From Sphingomonas quercus (GTDB lineage Bacteria > Pseudomonadota > Alphaproteobacteria > Sphingomonadales > Sphingomonadaceae), in assembly GCF_018863195.1 (NCBI RefSeq), contig NZ_JAHKRT010000006.1, positions 235,873 to 299,872 on the forward strand: a stretch of 64,000 nucleotides of DNA. Reading direction: 5' to 3'. Each line of letters opens with the position of its first letter. Position 1 is the stretch's first letter. The notes under the pieces were generated by a model. That model was given only the letters and a program-made list of their open reading frames with translations. It made no database searches and was not told the origin of the DNA. Below are positions 59,211 to 64,000 of this stretch, one piece after another. Made by a program: the position numbers and the translations under genes.

Positions 59211-62102
59211 TCAGAGGCTGCCCTTGAAGCCGATCGTGAAGTATCGACCCATCGAGTTTCCGAAATTGTTGGGCGCCGGGTAGAACAACCCCGGATTCTG
59301 GGAGTTGGTCGGGTAGAGAGGATATTGCTTGTTCGCCACGTTCTGGACAGCGAGGTAGATGTTGGCCGTGGTACCTTCGATCTTGATCGACTTGTTGATC
59401 GTCACGTCGAGCGTGTTGAAGGAGGGAACGCGGGGTTGCTCGAACACCTGGCCGGGCAAGGTTTTCTTGTTGAAGCTGCTCAGCCAGCTGTCCTGCAGAT
59501 TGAAGCTCCAGGTGCCGATCTCATAACCAACGAACAGCGTGACCCGGTAATTGGGGAAGGGCGCGAGGTTCTGCGGTGCCCCCGGATAATTCACGGTCTT
59601 GATCGTCGGCTGATAGGTTCCGAAGCCGCGCAGGTCGAGCCGGCCCGGCAGCTTCTCGGACAGCTGGGCCAGGTCGAAGCGATAGCTCGCCTCGATATCG
59701 ACGCCCTGGGTGCGCACCGAAGCGCTGTTCAGGCTCTGCGACACGATCGCGGTCGGGAAGTTGGCGGCCGAGGTGTCGGTGATCGGATTCGGACGGATGG
59801 CCAGCGCGCAATAAGGCGAGGTTCCGCCGGACGCGATGCAGAGTTGCTGCACGGCCTGGGTCGAATAGTTGATGTTGGTGATGCCGTCCTTGACCGTAAT
59901 CTTGTAATAGTCGGCCGAGAAACTCATTCCGGGGATCGGGCGGAGCACCATGCCGATCGTGTAGGTGTGCGCCTTCTCCGGCTTGAGGTCAGGATTGCCC
60001 TGGCTGTTCAGCGGGATGCTGGCGGTCTGATTGGTGAGGAGATCGGTGAAACCGGTCGTCGACGATTGCAACGGCGAGAACAGATCGTTGAGCGTCGGCG
60101 CGCGGATGTCCACCGACATCGTGCCGCGGAAGCGCAGGATGTCGTTGACGTGGTGGTCGAAGCCGACCTTCCACGTCTCGACCGAACCGGAGGTGCTGTA
60201 ATGCGTGAACCGGCCGGCGACGTTGACGTCGAAGCTCTGGATGAAGGGGATATCCTTCAGCAGCGGCAGGTTGGCCTCGCCGGCGAACTCATAGACATTG
60301 TTCCTCGCCGCAACGTCCGCGACGACATTCTGCACCCACACCGGCGACGACGGGCTGCACAGGCGCAGGCCGGTGCAATTCACGGTCTCCGTCGGCGATG
60401 CGCTGCTGTCGACGCTGTAGCGGTTCCACCGTGCCTCACCGGACAGCGCCACGCGCACCGGGCCCGCCGGAAGGTTGAACAGCTCTCCCGAGATAGTGCC
60501 GCCGACATTGTCCATGATATTGCGCATGACATATTGGGTGCGCTGCGAAACATAATCGAACTGCGACGCGGTCACCGAGCTGCCGCCAAAAGGATTGATC
60601 GGCACGCAGCCCGGATAAAGGCTGGCAGACGGCGTCGTCGAGACATAGCAGACGGGATGACCCGCCGAATCCAGCACCGCGTCCTCGGCAGCGTAAAGCC
60701 GCTGGTTATTGGTGTTGTTCGGATTGTACTGGAGCAGGCGGCTGTCGCCGTGGCTGTAATAAAGATCCCAGTCAAAACGATCGAGCAGCTTGCCGTTGAT
60801 CCCGGTGAGCACCGAGAGATAGCGCTGGTTCGCAACAGTTGCGTAGACCCGATCCTGATCGCCGGCGTCGGTGCCGCCGATATTGTTGATGAACGAGGCG
60901 AGCACGAACTTGCCCGACGGATTGGCCAGCATGGCGCGCGCCTGCGGGGTGAGGAACGCGTTGTCGACGAAGAATGTATTCGGACGGTTTGCGTTGGCGC
61001 CCGGCGACAGGTTCATCGGGTACCAGGTCGCATAGTTACGCGACTTGGCCGCCGTGGCCTGCACATAGAAAGTGGTGTCGTCGGTCAGGTCGTAGCTGAA
61101 CCGCGAGAAGGCATCGAACGAGCGCAGGGCCGCCTGATAGGTGCCGTACAGATCATAGCCGCCGTCGCCACCGCTGCTGAGATTGCCCGTGCCCGTGGCG
61201 GTGCCCGGATTATAAGGGCCGATCACGCCGTTCTGAGTGAACTGCATGCCGTTGGCGGCGCAGCCGGCGCAGGTTATCAGACCGTTTGGCGCCTGGTTGC
61301 TGAGCCGGGAGAAGGGCGTGTTGCGATAGGGGTTGGCGGCAGTGCCGGCACCCGACTGCTCCCAGGCCTGACCGTTGAAGCCATAGGGGCGTGCGGTGAT
61401 CGGGATCGCGTCCTGGTGGAAGATGCGCAGCGAGCCTTCGATATGGCCGCGACCGCCGAACAGGCTGGTGCCGGCGGCAACCGACGCCTGGTAGGACGCG
61501 CCGTCGCCATATTTGGACACACCGCCGTTGAAGTCATACTTCAGCCCGTTGAAATTCTTGTTGAGCACGAAGTTGACGACGCCGGTAACCGCGTCCGAGC
61601 CATAAACCGCAGAGGCGCCGCCGGTGACGACGTCGACCCGGCTCATCAGCGCGAGCGGCAGCACGTCGGCGTCGACGGTGCCGTTGGCGTTCGAAGGCGC
61701 GATGCGATGGCCGTCCAGCAGCACCAGCGTGCGCTGGACGCCGAAGTTACGCAGGTTCAGCACGTTGCCGGCGGCATTGCTGCCCGCATTGCTGGTGCTG
61801 CGCCCGGACTGGGAACCGAGGAACACCGGCAGCTTGCTCAGCGCCTCCGGGATGTTGGTCGGCGTGGTCGCGAGCAGCTGCTGGGTCGACACCACAGTCA
61901 GCGGCGTCGGCGAGTTGGCGGCGTCCGAAATGACGCGCGAGCCGGTGACGACGATCTCGCCGGCGCTCGGGGTAGCAGCGTCGCCGCTGGCGGCGACCGC
62001 AGCCGGGGGCACGGGATCCTGAGCGAGCGCGGCGCTCATGGGCAACAAGGCGGCGCTACCGATCAGCAACGCGTGGATATGATTATAGCGACCAGTGCGC
62101 AT
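59211..62102 (-). CDS. TonB-dependent receptor
   Basis: A 963-residue outer-membrane transporter. It has a signal peptide (residues 1-27), a short TonB-box region containing E-I-V-V-T-G-S-R, a plug domain (60-170, with L-R-N-F-G-V-Q-R-T-L-V-L-L-D-G-H-R and V-Y-G-S-D-A-V-T-G-V-V-N-F) and a 22-strand barrel. L-N-D-L-F-S-P near 665 and L-K-P-E-K-A-H-T-Y near 700 are typical. Cysteine pairs lie in extracellular loops. The chain ends G-F-K-G-S-L, without the usual terminal aromatic. Likely imports a carbohydrate fragment for the neighbouring enzymes. Confidence 0.95.
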   Translation of the reverse strand: MRTGRYNHIHALLIGSAALLPMSAALAQDPVPPAAVAASGDAATPSAGEIVVTGSRVISDAANSPTPLTVVSTQQLLATTPTNIPEALSKLPVFLGSQSGRSTSNAGSNAAGNVLNLRNFGVQRTLVLLDGHRIAPSNANGTVDADVLPLALMSRVDVVTGGASAVYGSDAVTGVVNFVLNKNFNGLKYDFNGGVSKYGDGASYQASVAAGTSLFGGRGHIEGSLRIFHQDAIPITARPYGFNGQAWEQSGAGTAANPYRNTPFSRLSNQAPNGLITCAGCAANGMQFTQNGVIGPYNPGTATGTGNLSSGGDGGYDLYGTYQAALRSFDAFSRFSYDLTDDTTFYVQATAAKSRNYATWYPMNLSPGANANRPNTFFVDNAFLTPQARAMLANPSGKFVLASFINNIGGTDAGDQDRVYATVANQRYLSVLTGINGKLLDRFDWDLYYSHGDSRLLQYNPNNTNNQRLYAAEDAVLDSAGHPVCYVSTTPSASLYPGCVPINPFGGSSVTASQFDYVSQRTQYVMRNIMDNVGGTISGELFNLPAGPVRVALSGEARWNRYSVDSSASPTETVNCTGLRLCSPSSPVWVQNVVADVAARNNVYEFAGEANLPLLKDIPFIQSFDVNVAGRFTHYSTSGSVETWKVGFDHHVNDILRFRGTMSVDIRAPTLNDLFSPLQSSTTGFTDLLTNQTASIPLNSQGNPDLKPEKAHTYTIGMVLRPIPGMSFSADYYKITVKDGITNINYSTQAVQQLCIASGGTSPYCALAIRPNPITDTSAANFPTAIVSQSLNSASVRTQGVDIEASYRFDLAQLSEKLPGRLDLRGFGTYQPTIKTVNYPGAPQNLAPFPNYRVTLFVGYEIGTWSFNLQDSWLSSFNKKTLPGQVFEQPRVPSFNTLDVTINKSIKIEGTTANIYLAVQNVANKQYPLYPTNSQNPGLFYPAPNNFGNSMGRYFTIGFKGSL

Positions 62103-62262
62103 TCACTCACCCCTCGATAAATGCCGGAAAACTGGCGTTATATGCCGCTCGGCCAAGTTTATTTTTGTCAGGGTGGGACTATTGTTGATTCGGCTACACC
62201 ACAATTCACAAAAGATTTCTGTCTGCTAGAAATGTTTTTTATAGGGGCGTCCGGGTCGTCGG

Positions 62263-63576
62263 CTAACGGCCGATTGGCGCTAGTCTGAGTAATTGCCCAT
62301 CATTACTGTCGGTCAGCACCCACAGCGCGCCGTCCGGCCCTTCCACGACATCGCGGATGCGCTGGCGCCGGTCCTGTAGCAGCCGCTCCTCGCCGACGAC
62401 GTGGCCGTTGCGCATGACCAGTCGCGCCAGATGCTGGCCGGCAAGCGCGCCAACGAACAGGTTACCGCTCCATTCGGGGATCAGCTTGCCACTGTAAAAA
62501 GTGATCCCGCTGGGCGCGATGGTCGGGTCCCAATAATAGACGGGCTGGTCGGTGCCGGGCCAGCTGCTCCGGCCATTGTTGATGAGCTTGCCGCTATATT
62601 CTGTGCCATAGCCGACGACTGGCCATCCATAATTGTGCCCGGGCTCGATACGGTCGATCTCGTCCCCGGTCTGCGGTCCGATATCGGATGCCCAGACAGC
62701 GCCGCGGGAGTCCCGGACGAGGCCTTCGATGTTGCGCACTCCGAGCGCCCAGATCGCGCCCTCCGCCGCGCGCACCTGCGCAAATGGGTTGTCGGCGGGT
62801 ATCGACCCGTCAAAATTGATCCGTACGATCTTGCCGAGGGTGGAATCGAGGTCCTGCGCCTTGATGCGTAGCTGCGGCAGAAAATGATCGCCGACCGTGA
62901 CGAGCAGCGTTCGATCCGGCTGGACAAGAATGCGCCCGCCATAATGGCCGACATTATTGTGGGCCGGTGCCGAGAAGATGATCCGGACATCCTGCATCAT
63001 CGTCTCGTCCGGCGACAGCGTCGCCGTCGCCACGGTCAGGCCGTTGCCGTCTTTCCGATATTCGACATAGGAGAAGAAAATCCGCCGGGTGCGCGCGAAA
63101 TCGGGATCGAGCGCGAGGTCGAAAAAGCCGGCGTCCGAATAGTTCAGCACCTCCGGCACGCCGCCGAGCGGCTCGCCGATCTTCCCGTCCGGGGTGACGA
63201 TGCGGATGCGGCCCGACTTCTCGGTGACGAACATGCGCCCGTCCGGCCGGAACACGATCTTCCACGCCCGCTGGAAGCCATGGGCGACGACGGTGGCGGC
63301 GATCGCCGTCTTCGTCTTCACGGCGACCGCGCGGGTCTGCTCCCTGAAGGCCGGCTTGGCGACAGGATTGAGCGGCGGCCGGGTTTCGAGCACCGCCCCC
63401 GCCGGACGCGGTTCGTCGGGCGCGCGTGCGCCGGCATTCCCTTCGCCAGGCCCCATGTTGGGCTCAAGGTTGAGCGCACGAATGCGGGCATAATCGATCG
63501 GCTGTGCCAATGCGCCGCAGCCGGCCGCGAGCGCGAGCAGGGCAGCGCCCGCGGACATTACAATCCTGTTTTTCAC
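62263..63576 (-). CDS. Soluble PQQ-dependent aldose sugar dehydrogenase-like protein
   Basis: A 437-residue exported six-bladed propeller of the YliI/soluble glucose dehydrogenase (GSDH) family. A signal peptide (residues 1-24; A-A-G-C may also serve as lipobox) and a proline-rich linker precede the propeller (about 100-435). The family positions H-N-N-V-G-H-Y-G-G-R near 205, G-D-H-F near 230 and G-H-N-Y-G-W-P near 313 are present. It would oxidise aldoses to lactones in the periplasm with PQQ. It lies between the receptor gene and a small cysteine protein gene on the same strand. Confidence 0.85.
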   Translation of the reverse strand: MKNRIVMSAGAALLALAAGCGALAQPIDYARIRALNLEPNMGPGEGNAGARAPDEPRPAGAVLETRPPLNPVAKPAFREQTRAVAVKTKTAIAATVVAHGFQRAWKIVFRPDGRMFVTEKSGRIRIVTPDGKIGEPLGGVPEVLNYSDAGFFDLALDPDFARTRRIFFSYVEYRKDGNGLTVATATLSPDETMMQDVRIIFSAPAHNNVGHYGGRILVQPDRTLLVTVGDHFLPQLRIKAQDLDSTLGKIVRINFDGSIPADNPFAQVRAAEGAIWALGVRNIEGLVRDSRGAVWASDIGPQTGDEIDRIEPGHNYGWPVVGYGTEYSGKLINNGRSSWPGTDQPVYYWDPTIAPSGITFYSGKLIPEWSGNLFVGALAGQHLARLVMRNGHVVGEERLLQDRRQRIRDVVEGPDGALWVLTDSNDGQLLRLAPIGR

Positions 63577-63600
63577 CTTGTCCTCACCCTCACTGGCGGG

Positions 63601-63858
63601 TCAGCCGCCCCCGCCCCCGCCACCCCGGATCGGACGGCTGAGCGCATTCTGGCAATCGTCGGAAATCTTGGTCCAATGCTGCACGAGGCATTCGGCCTTG
63701 AGTGAAGCTCGGGTGCAGAATTTTTGCAGGTCGAGGCGGCAGGAATCCGCCGTCGCCGGGTTCGCCCCGGCCTGCGGCGGGACCGGGCTCTGCTTCTGTG
63801 CCGAGACGGCGGCGGGCATCAGCGCCACCAGCAGCAGGGCGTGGCTCGTCCGCATCAT
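63601..63858 (-). CDS. Small secreted cysteine-containing protein
   Basis: An 85-residue protein with a signal peptide (residues 1-20, cut after V-S-A). The mature part has four cysteines in the pattern S-C-R-L-D-L-Q-K-F-C, then E-C-L and D-D-C, suggesting two disulfides, and ends in a run of glycines. It resembles the short cysteine-rich repeats of periplasmic proteins. Its ATG overlaps the stop of the upstream gene (ATGA) and it ends 24 nt before the sugar dehydrogenase gene. Confidence 0.6.
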   Translation of the reverse strand: MMRTSHALLLVALMPAAVSAQKQSPVPPQAGANPATADSCRLDLQKFCTRASLKAECLVQHWTKISDDCQNALSRPIRGGGGGGG

Positions 63859-64000
63859 GCTGCGGTCCTCAGCGCGCGTCGTGCTTCGTCGCGGGCGGCG
63901 CGGAGGAGGCCTTCGATATAGCCATAGGAGAAGGCGAAGGCCTGGAGCTTCTTGGGGTCGTCGGGATGGCGTGGGTTGTGATCGGGCAGCAGCGTGCCCT
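63855..64000 (-). CDS. C-terminal end of a probable mannonate dehydratase-like protein
   Basis: Only the last 47 codons are in the window; the gene continues past 64000. The end reads G-T-L-L-P-D-H, then F-A-F-S-Y-G-Y-I-E-G-L-L-R-A-A. The D-H followed by a G-Y-I helix resembles the C-terminus of mannonate dehydratases and related TIM-barrel sugar-acid enzymes. Because so little is visible, the call is tentative. Its TGA overlaps the ATG of the small cysteine protein. Confidence 0.45.
   Translation of the reverse strand, partial: GTLLPDHNPRHPDDPKKLQAFAFSYGYIEGLLRAARDEARRALRTAA

Noticed and set aside
59055..62120. 1021-codon open frame opposite the TonB-dependent receptor
   Set aside because: The minus strand encodes a complete receptor with plug and barrel motifs; the opposite frame has none.

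Overview
The window is high-GC DNA (roughly 65 percent) with short intergenic gaps and many ATGA-type overlaps. It looks like an alphaproteobacterial chromosome, most likely a sphingomonad (order Sphingomonadales). The grounds are an assimilatory nitrate cluster headed by nasT-nasS, a PEP-CTERM protein whose sorting motif has the W-A-M-M form, a large TonB-dependent receptor, and many LysR-governed small redox enzymes. This is inference from gene content; no 16S gene is present.

Layout. 1-70: 3' part of a tRNA-Ser(GGA). 0.7-14.7 kb: an electrophile and redox-stress region with an old yellow enzyme, a Rossmann oxidoreductase, pirin, an FMN reductase, DoxX, two AhpD-fold proteins (one without its cysteines), a DUF1348 protein, a three-part flavin/FAD/[2Fe-2S] fusion, a GST, an SDR and three LysR regulators, ending in a DksA/TraR-like zinc finger protein. 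15.4-20.3 kb: a 1339-residue secreted nuclease with RTX repeats next to a PEP-CTERM protein, then AT-richer DNA. 21.4-26.1 kb: a beta-propeller protein, a histidine-kinase remnant, an L,D-transpeptidase lipoprotein and two stress or envelope proteins.

26.3-37.5 kb: a complete nitrate assimilation operon, nasT-nasS-[RNA leader]-nitrate transporter-nirB-nirD-nasA-cobA-moeA-mobA. The leader contains two hexaloop hairpins of the type bound by ANTAR proteins. The second is mutually exclusive with an intrinsic terminator. When NasS binds nitrate it should release NasT, which stabilises the hairpins and lets transcription continue. The last three genes supply siroheme and the molybdenum cofactor.

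37.6-50 kb: a CGNR regulator, a TMEM175-like channel, an Asp-nucleophile alpha/beta hydrolase, an alcohol-dehydrogenase-like protein and an SDR without the Tyr/Lys pair. An RclR-like AraC regulator follows, facing an AhpD-type protein and a DUF417 (RclC-like) membrane protein. Then come a PadR/membrane pair, an S41 peptidase and a GGDEF-EAL protein. 50.1-52.3 kb: an arsR-arsC-aqpS-arsH operon whose arsH is frameshifted. 52.4-64 kb: an apparent carbohydrate uptake and periplasmic oxidation locus with two PQQ-type dehydrogenases, a Tat-exported amidohydrolase-2 (lactonase-like) protein, an SMP-30-like propeller, a secreted beta-helix protein, a TonB-dependent receptor and the end of a probable sugar-acid dehydratase.
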